Assembly: GCF_001570725.1 (NCBI RefSeq)
Contig: NZ_BCNV01000005.1
Location: 434,001 to 498,000 of the forward strand
Source: Paenibacillus amylolyticus
GTDB taxonomy: Bacteria > Bacillota > Bacilli > Paenibacillales > Paenibacillaceae
DNA length: 64,000 bases
Reading direction: 5' to 3'
Shown: one piece after another, positions 17,582 to 26,376 of the stretch
Layout: each line of letters begins with the position of its first letter
How positions within the stretch are numbered: the first letter of the stretch is position 1
Notes under the pieces: model-generated
Seen by the model: only the letters and a program-made list of their open reading frames with translations
Database searches by the model: none
What the model was told of the DNA's origin: nothing
Translations under genes and position numbers: made by a program

Positions 17582-17658
17582 AGGTGTGTAATTTTGAAGA
17601 AACATCAGTACTTGGTGATTCGCTATGAAGCTCTTTTAGAATATATAAAAAAATTAAA

Positions 17659-19641
17659 TCAGTTCGCGTCATTTCGATCTGGTAGCTGGCTCAAATAACT
17701 GTTGGACAAGTGTGCAAGATCCAATGCCCGATCATATTGTTCCTTCGTTATAAACCGTGAAGAAGACGGCCCACTGTTATTGGGTGTGATTACTGTTGGA
17801 GATCCCTTTTCTCCCGAAATTTTCGGGGTCTCTTCTGAAGGAACACTTGTCTGCTGTTGCCCGGCATTCTTCCTGCCCGCATCAGCTAGAGAATAATGCG
17901 TCCCATCCCCGTATCCTTTCGCCGGAATGAAGAGAGAAGCATCGTTAAGCACCGACCCGGAAGGGAGATAGTAGCGTTCGGGTAGCAGATTTCCGCCTTC
18001 ATGCAGCAAATCTTGACCAAAGTGCAATTGATCCTCCAGTGATATTCCAGTTAATCCCGCAATCGTTGGCAGTATGTCTACTTGGCCTCCGATCTGCTCC
18101 AGCTGTACACCCGGAGTAACGCCCGGGGCCGAGATAATGAGTGGAATGTTAATCATATCTGCTGATGTGTATTCCCGGCCATATAACTCTTTCATGAGGA
18201 CCTTGTCATCCCGATCCAGTGAATAGATGGGAAGTCCCAGGTGATCCCCGTAAAAGACGAGCAGGCTATTTTCCCATAATCCCCGTTCTTTCAATCCTGT
18301 AATTAACTGTCCAACCGCCTGATCTGCATAATGCTGCGAGATTAGATAATCACCGGGCAACGTATCCTTGTAACGCTCAGTCAGCGTCAGCTTCACCTTG
18401 TTTTCAGGCAGCGTGTACGGGTGGTGGGCTGACATGGAGATGATATGGGCATAGAAGGGATCACCCGAAGACTGCATGGATTCCAGCTTATCCAGTGTTT
18501 TGGAATACAGAACCTCATCCGAGGCCGAAAAGGCGATAGAGTCCTGTGTGCCGAAATAATTGATATCATAATACTGGTCGAACCCAAGTGCCTTGTATAA
18601 CTGATCCCGATTCCAGAAATGAACATCATTCGTATGGAATGTGGCTGTTTGATACCCGTTTGCTGACATCAGCTTGGGTAGACTTGGCAGAGCTTTATCC
18701 GCATATACAGTTGTTGCTGCCCCGTTCGGCGGGGTGTAGAACGATGTGTTCACAACAAATTCTGCATCCGATGTATTCCCCTGTCCCACTTGCTGATAGA
18801 AGTTCGGAAAATACAGGCTCTGTCTAGCCAATTGATTCAGATTAGGCGTAATCTCCTGTCCATCTACCTCTAATCCAATCAGAAAGTTCTGGAACGATTC
18901 CAACTGGAGCATAATCACATTGCGTCCGCTCGCGGCACCCTGCTCCACAATCGCAGGAAGTTCAGTCGTTTGCTTTAGCTGGTCGATGTCAGTCTGATCA
19001 ATGTGAGTGATGGGCACAGGTTTATCAGGTCGATCCAGGATGGTATAAGCCTCGTAACCGAGGATGCCCATCTGTTCTGCTTGTGTAAGCTCACTCATGC
19101 TGGCCCGATTGGGATAGATGTTAAGCATGCACAGGATCATGGACAAGATCAGAATGACCGAGGCAACCCGTCTTCTGGCACGTCGTTCGAGTGGGATGCG
19201 GTTCGGGCGTTCTGTACTCCCGAGCTTAATCCGACGACGAACGAGTACCCCTCCAATGATCAGAACGTCTGCAAAAATAAACAAATAATAGGGGTCAAGC
19301 AAAGAGAACATGCTGCTCTTGACCGAGGTCACTTGATTGACCTGTGCCAGCGCGTGATAGTTAACGATTACGCCGTAGTATTTGTAGTACATGATGGCTG
19401 CAAAGAAAATACCCGAAAGCAGCAGATTCACGGCAAGGTATATCCACATCCGCCGTTTGGCAGCAAACCACTCAATCAGACAGAAGCCGATCCAGATGAG
19501 CGGCAATTCGGTCAGTAATGGCTTCCAAACAGGAATGTCATCGAAGATAACAATCCAGGCCAGTGAGCTTTTGACTATCATGATAATGGTGAAGAATATA
19601 AACGGTCCGCTTAGAAACCGGGTGAGTGAACTGCGTGCCAA
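17659..19641 (-). CDS. LtaS-family lipoteichoic acid synthase
   Basis: Polyglycerolphosphate synthase of the alkaline-phosphatase fold: about five N-terminal membrane helices (to about residue 175), then an extracellular catalytic domain. Active-site residues match S. aureus LtaS: metal ligand Glu248 (LQLES), nucleophile Thr290 (GQGNTSDAEF), and Asp466-His467 (FYGDHLG). Substrate-site FHTNDVHFWNRD is kept. The 660 residues end in a Ser/Pro/Thr-rich segment and a short helix. Translation starts at a TTG with AAGGGAAGG upstream. Several paralogues are usual in Bacillota; which one this is cannot be told. Confidence 0.93.
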   Translation of the reverse strand: MARSSLTRFLSGPFIFFTIIMIVKSSLAWIVIFDDIPVWKPLLTELPLIWIGFCLIEWFAAKRRMWIYLAVNLLLSGIFFAAIMYYKYYGVIVNYHALAQVNQVTSVKSSMFSLLDPYYLFIFADVLIIGGVLVRRRIKLGSTERPNRIPLERRARRRVASVILILSMILCMLNIYPNRASMSELTQAEQMGILGYEAYTILDRPDKPVPITHIDQTDIDQLKQTTELPAIVEQGAASGRNVIMLQLESFQNFLIGLEVDGQEITPNLNQLARQSLYFPNFYQQVGQGNTSDAEFVVNTSFYTPPNGAATTVYADKALPSLPKLMSANGYQTATFHTNDVHFWNRDQLYKALGFDQYYDINYFGTQDSIAFSASDEVLYSKTLDKLESMQSSGDPFYAHIISMSAHHPYTLPENKVKLTLTERYKDTLPGDYLISQHYADQAVGQLITGLKERGLWENSLLVFYGDHLGLPIYSLDRDDKVLMKELYGREYTSADMINIPLIISAPGVTPGVQLEQIGGQVDILPTIAGLTGISLEDQLHFGQDLLHEGGNLLPERYYLPSGSVLNDASLFIPAKGYGDGTHYSLADAGRKNAGQQQTSVPSEETPKISGEKGSPTVITPNNSGPSSSRFITKEQYDRALDLAHLSNSYLSQLPDRNDAN

Positions 19642-19736
19642 GGTACCGCCTTCCCTTCCGAAGTTTCATTTAACAAGTATTATCCTATCTGAGCATGTCC
19701 GTGTCAAAAAATGAAAGCCGCCATGAATCGACAACA

Positions 19737-19763
19737 AAACACCTCTCCCATGCTGGAAGAGGT
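19737..19763 (-). terminator. Terminator of hmoB
   Basis: On the minus strand, ACACCTCTTCC-AGCA-TGGGAGAGGTGT is followed by TTTTGTTGT. Confidence 0.8.
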
Positions 19764-19810
19764 GTGGCGGGTGCGGTTTCTACAAGGGAAGCCAATTCGT
19801 ACCCGATTCG

Positions 19811-20308
19811 TTATTCTATGGTGTACGTTGTGACGTAAGAAGGTCTGGGGAACATGGATGGCTTCTGTGCGGTCAGGCCTTCGCTTGTACTGCGGTTACG
19901 GTGAGCGTGACTATATGCTTGGGATTCCTGCCAGCCTTTGAAATGTTCCTCGGACTGCCAGAGTGTAAGTACAACATACGTGTCGTCCTTGAGTGGACGA
20001 AGCACACGAATACCAACAAAGCCAGGCTCGTCTTCTACCTTGCGGGCGCGGTTCTTGAACCGTTCTTCGAAGTCGTTACGACCATCCACTGTGACAGGGA
20101 TATTGTTGAGAACAGCGTAACCACCGCCAGTCCAGGAGCCTGCGGCATCGAAAGCTTCATATGCGGCTACTTTATCATCAGACTCAATATTCATCAGACG
20201 TTCTGCGGATTCAATAGCCAGGCGCACCTGTTCTTCGCTTCGCAAAGTTAGATGCGGGTATGCAGCAAGTGCATCCGGAATCGGTGAAGGAACCAAATAG
20301 ATATACAT
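19811..20308 (-). CDS. hmoB: Heme-degrading monooxygenase HmoB-like
   Basis: 165 residues with a C-terminal antibiotic-biosynthesis-monooxygenase (ABM) fold. It closely follows the pattern I recall for Bacillus HmoB: GYAVLNNIPVTVDGR, ERFKNRARKVEDEPGF, RVLRPLKDDTYVVLTLW and the C-terminal RPSYVTTY. It releases iron from heme. A start at 20335 is possible, but GAGGAGG is 8 bp before the ATG at 20308. The structured repeat copy A begins only about 30 bp upstream of this start, so the hmoB promoter must lie in or beyond the repeat. Confidence 0.9.
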   Translation of the reverse strand: MYIYLVPSPIPDALAAYPHLTLRSEEQVRLAIESAERLMNIESDDKVAAYEAFDAAGSWTGGGYAVLNNIPVTVDGRNDFEERFKNRARKVEDEPGFVGIRVLRPLKDDTYVVLTLWQSEEHFKGWQESQAYSHAHRNRSTSEGLTAQKPSMFPRPSYVTTYTIE

Positions 20309-20338
20309 AGAAGCTGCCTCCTCATTTAAATACAATCC

Positions 20339-20565
20339 ATGTAAGTTAAACTATACGTTTACACGAGAACGCAGAGGACAGAAATAACCTGAAGAAGCGA
20401 AGTGTGCGCCTGAAAGCTTTCTGAAAGAAAGCTACATCGGAAGCATACGCTATCACCGGATTTTCCCCATGAAGAGGGGATCAAAAAAATCTGGGGATAA
20501 CAGCGATCGGAAGGTTGTTCTGTCATCGGAGTGGTAAGTGTAACATTAACTAGTTCAACTTATAT
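20339..20565 (+). repeat. Structured intergenic repeat, copy A (long form)
   Basis: The outer stem pairs 20339-20353 with 20551-20565. Inner pairs include TTACAC/GTGTAA, GACAGAA/TTCTGTC with AACCT/AGGTT, a hairpin AGCTTTC-TGAAA-GAAAGCT, and the large hairpin TATCACCGGAT ... ATCTGGGGATA capped by CCCC/GGGG. It lies between divergent hmoB and the helicase gene and fills most of that 365 bp gap. Confidence 0.85.
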
Positions 20566-20673
20566 ACCTCAACATAGCATATGGGAATCAGTGAGTCCAA
20601 TCGGTGCATCAACTGGTTTGATTACGTCTTTTCATGATAAAGTATAGTCACTACAAACAGAACGGGTGATCGT

Positions 20674-22986
20674 ATGACAACAACAATTCGGATATCGGTA
20701 AGACCTTTGGTGGAGTATGTGTACCGCAGTGGCAGCATACGTCCAGGGTTCCGGACCAATGCCTCGATGCAGGAGGGGACTCGAATCCATCAACGCGTAC
20801 AGAAGGAGTACACCGAAGAGGATCTGAAAGAGATTGTGCTCGAAGCTGAGATCCAACATGGGGATCTGACCTATGTGGTGGAGGGGCGATGTGACGGCTT
20901 GATCCGGTTGGAGGGTCAGTTAACGGTAGATGAGATCAAATCAACTGCGGGCAATCTGGATGATCTGGGAGAGGGGCTTCCCGTACACTGGGCGCAGGCC
21001 ATGATGTATGCCTACATGTACGCCGTTCAGCAAGATGAACCACGTATGCAAGTGCAGTTGACGTATGTGCATTCGGTGACCCATGAAGAAAGACGATTCC
21101 GCCGAATGGCAGAGCGACAGGAATTGGAGCAGTTTGCGGCAGAAGTGATTGCCGGTTATGCGCCATATGCAGAGATGATCGCTGCGTATGAAGAAAAGCG
21201 TGATATCAGTGTGAAAGAACTACCGTTTCCTTTTCGCAAATACCGGGAGGGACAGCGGAAGCTGGCAGGTGCCGTATACAAGACGATTCGTGAGGGTCAG
21301 GGATTGATGGCCAAAGCACCAACAGGCATTGGTAAAACGATGTCCGTGCTGTTCCCCACGGTCAAAGCGATTGGTGAAGGCGAAGCCAACCGATTGTTCT
21401 ATCTGACCGCGAGGACGACGACACGGGTGGCGGCAGAAGAAGCTTTTGCCCGGATGCAATCGGAAGGATTGAAGATGCATGTGATCAGTCTGACCGCGAA
21501 GGATAAGATCTGTTTTAAGGAAGAAGAAGCTTGTGATACGGGGCAGTGCGGCATGTGTGAAGGATATTATGACCGTATTAACGGAGCTGTGCTGGATATG
21601 CTGGAACATGAGACATTAATGACACGTCCGGTCATCGAGCAGTATGCGCGCAAACATCGGGTGTGTCCGTTTGAGTTTTCACTGGATGCGGCGTATGCAG
21701 CCGATGCGGTCATTTGCGATTATAACTATATTTTCGATCCGAGGATCTCTTTGAAAAGAATGTTGGAGGAGCAGAAACGCAAGACGGTGTTACTGGTGGA
21801 CGAGGCACATAATCTGGTCGATCGTGGCCGAACGATGTTTTCCGCTGAGCTGGAGAAGGCAGTGTTTCTGGATGTGAAAAGAGAGTTCCAGACGCTTGGC
21901 AGCAATGTGCCTGCTGCCAAAGCCATTGTTGACTACACAGGGGCCATTGATAAGTATCTGATTACCCTTCGCAAAAATGGTGGGGAGGAAGGAAAGATCA
22001 TCCAGCAGGAAGCACCGGAGGAACTGATTGAATGGCTGGAACCTTTTGTCATGGTCGCGGAGCAATGTCTTGTTGAAGGTGGTTCGGGGAATGCCGAGAC
22101 GGATCAGTTGCTGTTGGATGCCTACTTCACGGCACAGAATTTCCTGCGCATTGCCAAGCTGTATGATGAACGTTTTATTACGTATGCAGAGTGTGTTCGA
22201 AGTGAAGTGAGAGTGAAGTTATTTTGCCTCGACCCTTCGGTACTGCTTCGTCAGACGGCCAAAGGATTCCGCTCCCTCATTCATTTCTCGGCCACATTGT
22301 CACCCCTTCGCTATTATCGGGATATGCTGGGTGCAGAGGAAGAGGATTATACATTGCAGATTCCATCGCCATTTCAGCGCGAACAATTGGATGTGAGACT
22401 CCTGCCCTTATCCGTGCGTTATAAGGACAGGGAACAGTCCCGGCGCCCCATTGCGGAGATGCTGCAACAGCTGGTAAGTGAATGGCCGCGCAGCAATCTA
22501 ATGGTGTTCTTCCCTTCCTATCCTTATATGCGCGAGATATATGAAACCTATGCACAGCTTCCAAGTGAAGCGGATACGGTCATACAAAAGCAAGGCATGA
22601 ACGAGCTGGAACGGGAGCAGTTTCTGGATGGTTTCCAACCCAATCCTGAACGAACACGCTTGGTATTTGCCGTCATGGGTGGCGTATTCTCAGAGGGTGT
22701 CGATCTGCCGGGAGACCGCTTGAATGGCGTGGTTGTAGTAGGTGCGGGGCTGCCGCAGATTGGTCTGGAGAACAACGTATTACGTGATTATTATGATCGG
22801 ACAGGACGCAACGGATTCAATTATGCCTATATTTTCCCGGGTATGAATAAGGTGCTGCAGGCAGGTGGACGGCTGATTCGGACGGAAGAAGACAAGGGTG
22901 TACTGGTGCTGGTCGATGATCGTTTTACACAGGAACCGTATCGTTCGCTACTGCCCGAGGAGTGGCATGATTATAAGCGAATTTAA
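20674..22986 (+). CDS. PD-(D/E)XK nuclease fused to DinG/XPD-type helicase
   Basis: A 770-residue fusion. The N-terminus (1-170) has a RecB/Cas4-like nuclease pattern: His39, Asp74 (GRCDG), Glu87-x-Lys89 (DEIKS). The superfamily 2 helicase follows: Walker A APTGIGKT (215-222), DEAH 376-379, and cysteines 280, 287, 292, 295 and 331 able to hold the iron-sulfur cluster of XPD/DinG helicases. Late motifs GVFSEGVDLPG and QAGGRLIRTEED are present. It probably unwinds and cuts DNA in repair. It stands alone, with the repeat copy A upstream. Confidence 0.9.
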   Translation: MTTTIRISVRPLVEYVYRSGSIRPGFRTNASMQEGTRIHQRVQKEYTEEDLKEIVLEAEIQHGDLTYVVEGRCDGLIRLEGQLTVDEIKSTAGNLDDLGEGLPVHWAQAMMYAYMYAVQQDEPRMQVQLTYVHSVTHEERRFRRMAERQELEQFAAEVIAGYAPYAEMIAAYEEKRDISVKELPFPFRKYREGQRKLAGAVYKTIREGQGLMAKAPTGIGKTMSVLFPTVKAIGEGEANRLFYLTARTTTRVAAEEAFARMQSEGLKMHVISLTAKDKICFKEEEACDTGQCGMCEGYYDRINGAVLDMLEHETLMTRPVIEQYARKHRVCPFEFSLDAAYAADAVICDYNYIFDPRISLKRMLEEQKRKTVLLVDEAHNLVDRGRTMFSAELEKAVFLDVKREFQTLGSNVPAAKAIVDYTGAIDKYLITLRKNGGEEGKIIQQEAPEELIEWLEPFVMVAEQCLVEGGSGNAETDQLLLDAYFTAQNFLRIAKLYDERFITYAECVRSEVRVKLFCLDPSVLLRQTAKGFRSLIHFSATLSPLRYYRDMLGAEEEDYTLQIPSPFQREQLDVRLLPLSVRYKDREQSRRPIAEMLQQLVSEWPRSNLMVFFPSYPYMREIYETYAQLPSEADTVIQKQGMNELEREQFLDGFQPNPERTRLVFAVMGGVFSEGVDLPGDRLNGVVVVGAGLPQIGLENNVLRDYYDRTGRNGFNYAYIFPGMNKVLQAGGRLIRTEEDKGVLVLVDDRFTQEPYRSLLPEEWHDYKRI

Positions 22987-23161
22987 TGAATGAACTACGG
23001 ATGAAATGATCCATGTAGCATTTATTTTTCGATTTTCTTTCGTTTACATGATTGAAGGGTAGGGTGAAAGGGTTATAACTTGGTTAGCAACGAACGAACA
23101 ACGGCGAATACCCTATCCGTTCCGCGGTCCGCTTCGAAAGCAATCAAGGAGGTCGGTTATA

Positions 23162-24643
23162 ATGAAGAGAAATCATACCATGATGCAGTTTTTTGAATGG
23201 CACCTGGCTGCAGACGGAGATCATTGGAAGCGACTGGCTGAAATGGCCCCGGAACTGAAAGCCAAAGGTATTGACTCGATATGGGTACCTCCCGTAACCA
23301 AGGCAGTGTCCGCAGAAGATACAGGTTATGGTGTATATGATCTGTACGATCTGGGCGAATTTGATCAAAAGGGTACTGTGCGCACCAAATATGGCACCAA
23401 GCAAGAGCTGGTGGAAGCCATTGCCGAGTGTCAGAAGAACGGAATCGCGGTCTATGTGGATCTGGTCATGAATCACAAGGCTGGAGCAGATGAGACGGAA
23501 GTGTTTAAAGTGATTGAGGTTGATCCCAATGATCGAACGAAGGAAATCTCCGAGCCGTTCGAAATTGAGGGTTGGACCAAATTTACATTCCCAGGGCGTG
23601 GGGATCAATACTCCTCCTTTAAGTGGAACTCCGAACATTTCAATGGTACGGACTTTGATGCCAAGGGAGAACGGAGCGGTGTATTCCGTATCGCAGGTGA
23701 GAACAAGAACTGGAATCAGAATGTCGATGATGAGTTTGGTAACTACGATTATCTGATGTTCGCTAATATAGATTATAACCACCCGGATGTCCGGCACGAG
23801 ATGGTCGAGTGGGGGAAATGGCTGATCGACACACTCCAATGCGGTGGTTTCCGGCTGGATGCGATCAAGCATATCAACCATGAATTCATTAAAGAATTCG
23901 CAGCAGAGATGATCCGTAAACGCGGTCAGGATTTCTACATCGTAGGTGAGTTCTGGAACTCGAACCTGGATGCATGTCGTGAGTTCCTTGATACGGTAGA
24001 CTATCAGATCGATCTGTTCGATGTGTCTCTTCACTACAAGTTGCATGAGGCTTCGCTTGCCGGCAGAGACTTTGATCTCTCCAAAATTTTTGATGACACC
24101 TTGGTTCAGACCCATCCTACCCATGCGGTAACCTTTGTAGATAACCATGACTCACAACCCCATGAAGCATTAGAATCATGGGTTGGAGACTGGTTTAAAC
24201 CCAGCGCCTATGCGTTGACGCTATTACGTCGCGATGGCTATCCGGTTGTATTTTACGGCGATTATTATGGCATTGGTGGACCTGAACCTGTGGATGGCAA
24301 AAAAGAGATTCTGGACATTCTGCTGTCTGCCCGTTGCAACAAGGCCTATGGAGAGCAGGAAGATTACTTCGATCACGCGAATACGATTGGCTGGGTACGT
24401 CGCGGCGTCGAGGAAATCGAAGGCTCTGGTTGTGCGGTGGTTATCTCCAACGGGGATGACGGTGAGAAGAGAATGTTCATCGGTGAGCACCGTGCTGGTG
24501 AAGTCTGGGTAGATCTGACGCACAGCTGTGAGGACCAGATTACCATTGAGGAAGACGGATGGGCCACCTTCCACGTATGTGGTGGAGGCGTCTCGGTATG
24601 GGCTCTTCCGGAGCAGGAAGAGGACTGCGCTGACGCTGAGTAA
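23162..24643 (+). CDS. Cytoplasmic alpha-amylase (GH13)
   Basis: 493 residues with no signal peptide. The GH13 motifs are present: DLVMNHKAG, GGFRLDAIKHI (nucleophile Asp), IVGEFW (acid/base Glu) and FVDNHDSQP (third Asp). The start MMQFFEWHL-like (MKRNHTMMQFFEWHL) resembles the GH13_5 group of liquefying amylases, many of which are intracellular when the leader is missing. AAGGAGG lies upstream. It acts on alpha-1,4-glucans or maltodextrins in the cell. It is a single-gene unit before a terminator. Confidence 0.94.
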   Translation: MKRNHTMMQFFEWHLAADGDHWKRLAEMAPELKAKGIDSIWVPPVTKAVSAEDTGYGVYDLYDLGEFDQKGTVRTKYGTKQELVEAIAECQKNGIAVYVDLVMNHKAGADETEVFKVIEVDPNDRTKEISEPFEIEGWTKFTFPGRGDQYSSFKWNSEHFNGTDFDAKGERSGVFRIAGENKNWNQNVDDEFGNYDYLMFANIDYNHPDVRHEMVEWGKWLIDTLQCGGFRLDAIKHINHEFIKEFAAEMIRKRGQDFYIVGEFWNSNLDACREFLDTVDYQIDLFDVSLHYKLHEASLAGRDFDLSKIFDDTLVQTHPTHAVTFVDNHDSQPHEALESWVGDWFKPSAYALTLLRRDGYPVVFYGDYYGIGGPEPVDGKKEILDILLSARCNKAYGEQEDYFDHANTIGWVRRGVEEIEGSGCAVVISNGDDGEKRMFIGEHRAGEVWVDLTHSCEDQITIEEDGWATFHVCGGGVSVWALPEQEEDCADAE

Positions 24644-24710
24644 TGGCATAGTGCTAGCGGTATAAGAAAAGATATACCGATTGATATGAAAAAAGTATAT
24701 AGATTGTTGA

Positions 24711-24757
24711 ACCACCTGAACAGGAGAGCTAGCAGGCCTGTGTTCAGGTGGTTTTTT
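24711..24757 (+). terminator. Terminator after the amylase gene
   Basis: ACCACCTGAACA ... TGTTCAGGTGGT, perfect 12-bp stem, then TTTTTTGC. Confidence 0.9.
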
Positions 24758-24785
24758 GCATTTTCCTATGTACAACTAAAACTCC

Positions 24786-24984
24786 ATCCTAACGAACCGA
24801 GGGCGCCTTATTTGCACTGAATTAGCGTTATTAGAATTCTAACGAATCTCAGTAACCTTATTACTCCCAAAAACGATTGGAATAGCGCCAAATGGAGCAA
24901 CATCAGCAGATTAGCGCGTCTGAGATTCGTTAGAATATTGAAACCTTGAATTTAACCAAAATAAGGTTTCTCAGATTCGTTAGC
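24786..24984. repeat. Cluster of direct and inverted CTAACGAATCTCAG repeats
   Basis: A motif near CTAACGAATCTCAGTAACCTTAT occurs four times: 24789 (diverged, plus), 24839 (plus), 24920-24936 (inverted; its 17 bp pair perfectly with 24836-24852) and 24961-24983 (inverted; 21 of 23 bases match the copy at 24839). The first two are 50 bp apart. The block fills most of the 443 bp gap between the amylase gene and a small minus-strand gene. It resembles a palindromic interspersed element; no coding sequence is seen. Confidence 0.7.
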
Positions 24985-25087
24985 TTAACGTGGGTTAAGG
25001 CTCACCACATGTAAACGAATCACTGCTACATGTAAAAATATGAAATGAGAAAGAAATCAGCTTAGATTTAAAAGCAGGATAAGATTA

Positions 25088-25366
25088 TTATCTTTCGAAG
25101 TAATCATTCATCGTATCCCACATTCGATTGAACTCACTTCGTTCCATTGAAAATGCTCCAGGCTTCTCAGGTTTATCATGAGAAGTTGGCTCGAAGTTTA
25201 AGTATTCATGGTGTGTAGTACACCTATAGTTTTTGCTGTTAATGAGGAATTCAACTCTATCCTTAAAGGGTCTTTCCAGTAATTTAACCACCATGATGTC
25301 TCCACTACTGGTGCTTCTTGCAGGAGAATATATCAGAAAGTAACCTTGTTCAATTCGATATTCCAT
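25088..25366 (-). CDS. Hypothetical protein
   Basis: 92 residues (MEYRIEQGYFLIYSPARS...). I prefer the ATG at 25366 because GGAGG stands 8 bp upstream; the open frame runs to 25402. It is soluble, with mixed charge and a conserved-looking start, and shows no motif I recognise. It is followed upstream on the same strand by an MBL hydrolase gene that ends 60 bp before it. Confidence 0.7.
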   Translation of the reverse strand: MEYRIEQGYFLIYSPARSTSSGDIMVVKLLERPFKDRVEFLINSKNYRCTTHHEYLNFEPTSHDKPEKPGAFSMERSEFNRMWDTMNDYFER

Positions 25367-25426
25367 AGCAATGACCTCCATTAGAATATAGATCGAATAC
25401 AATAATATCCGATACCCTCTCTCCGT

Positions 25427-26173
25427 TTACCTACCCAGTTCAAATGATTCCAGCGTACCAACCATCCGCAGATCATGCTCGCGGTTGAACTGTTTCCGTC
25501 TGTCCGCATCCGCGTACTCATCATGATAATGCATCAGTACGGTTTTCTGTCTCACTTCCGCGGGTAACTGCTCCAGATCCTTCAATGAGGTATGGGATTT
25601 GATCACCAGATCATGCATATGGCATTCATGGAAAATCAGCTGCACATCAGCGGCGATCTGCTCCACCCGTTCCTGGTCGAGTGTACTGTCTGCACTGTAA
25701 TAGAAGTAAGGCTTGGCGAGCAATCCATTGCTGACCATACCGGGAACATGCTGTGTCCGAAACGTCTCAAACGTCACGCCGCCCAGTTCAAATGTGCCTC
25801 CATCTGGCAGAGGAACGACATCGTAGTAATCGCTCATGGTACGTTCACCATCCGTTGTGTAGCGCATGCCGGGGGATAGAATGTTCCAGAGCGGATCTAC
25901 CAATTGTTCGTGGATGAACAGACGGGGTTTGCGATCGCCGACAATCTGTGAGTAGTATCCGAGCATCTGTACACCATTAATATGATCTTCATGTAGATGC
26001 GTAATGAACACATTGTGGATATCGGTCATGGCGAATCCATATTCCTTAAGCGCTTTGGCGTTCGATTCTGGAAAATCAATGACCAGATGCGTGCCTCCGA
26101 ATTCAGCCAGCATACTATTGTGATGCTGTTCCACGCTGAACATATCTCCTGTGCCGAGAAAAGTAATTTTCAA
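25427..26173 (-). CDS. MBL-fold metallohydrolase
   Basis: 248 residues with the metal-binding motif HLHEDH (59-64), an upstream MKITFLGTGDMFSVEQHHNS typical of RNase Z-like beta-lactamase folds, a later Asp (SADST) and His (LMHYHDE) for the second metal. It starts at TTG with AAGGAG 9 bp upstream. The substrate is unknown; it lacks the long RNase Z flexible arm, so a general phosphodiesterase or lactonase-like role is as likely. Confidence 0.87.
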   Translation of the reverse strand: MKITFLGTGDMFSVEQHHNSMLAEFGGTHLVIDFPESNAKALKEYGFAMTDIHNVFITHLHEDHINGVQMLGYYSQIVGDRKPRLFIHEQLVDPLWNILSPGMRYTTDGERTMSDYYDVVPLPDGGTFELGGVTFETFRTQHVPGMVSNGLLAKPYFYYSADSTLDQERVEQIAADVQLIFHECHMHDLVIKSHTSLKDLEQLPAEVRQKTVLMHYHDEYADADRRKQFNREHDLRMVGTLESFELGR

Positions 26174-26267
26174 TTCATCTCATCTCCTTGTGTGATCTTC
26201 AGATCAGCATCCTTGCGTTAAATCCAGTATACCTTGTTCGCGAAAATATGCCTAAATCAACCTTTTT

Positions 26268-26281
26268 TGATAACGCTATCA
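26268..26281. promoter_or_regulatory. cre-like operator upstream of uxaC
   Basis: TGATAACGCTATCA matches the cre consensus TGWAANCGNTNWCA at all but one position. It may bind CcpA or another LacI-family regulator of hexuronate genes. It is 96 bp before uxaC. Confidence 0.5.
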
Positions 26282-26376
26282 TTTTATATTGAACTTTGGT
26301 GGTAAACAGTGTAGCGTAAAGATGGGAAGTGAACCCATATGAACGTAAACTCACCTAAAGGGAGCGTGCGAGGCGA

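Noticed and set aside
23144..24148. Long minus-strand open frame (334 codons) opposite the amylase gene
   Set aside because: It is the antisense shadow of a well-supported GH13 gene and has no recognisable protein features.
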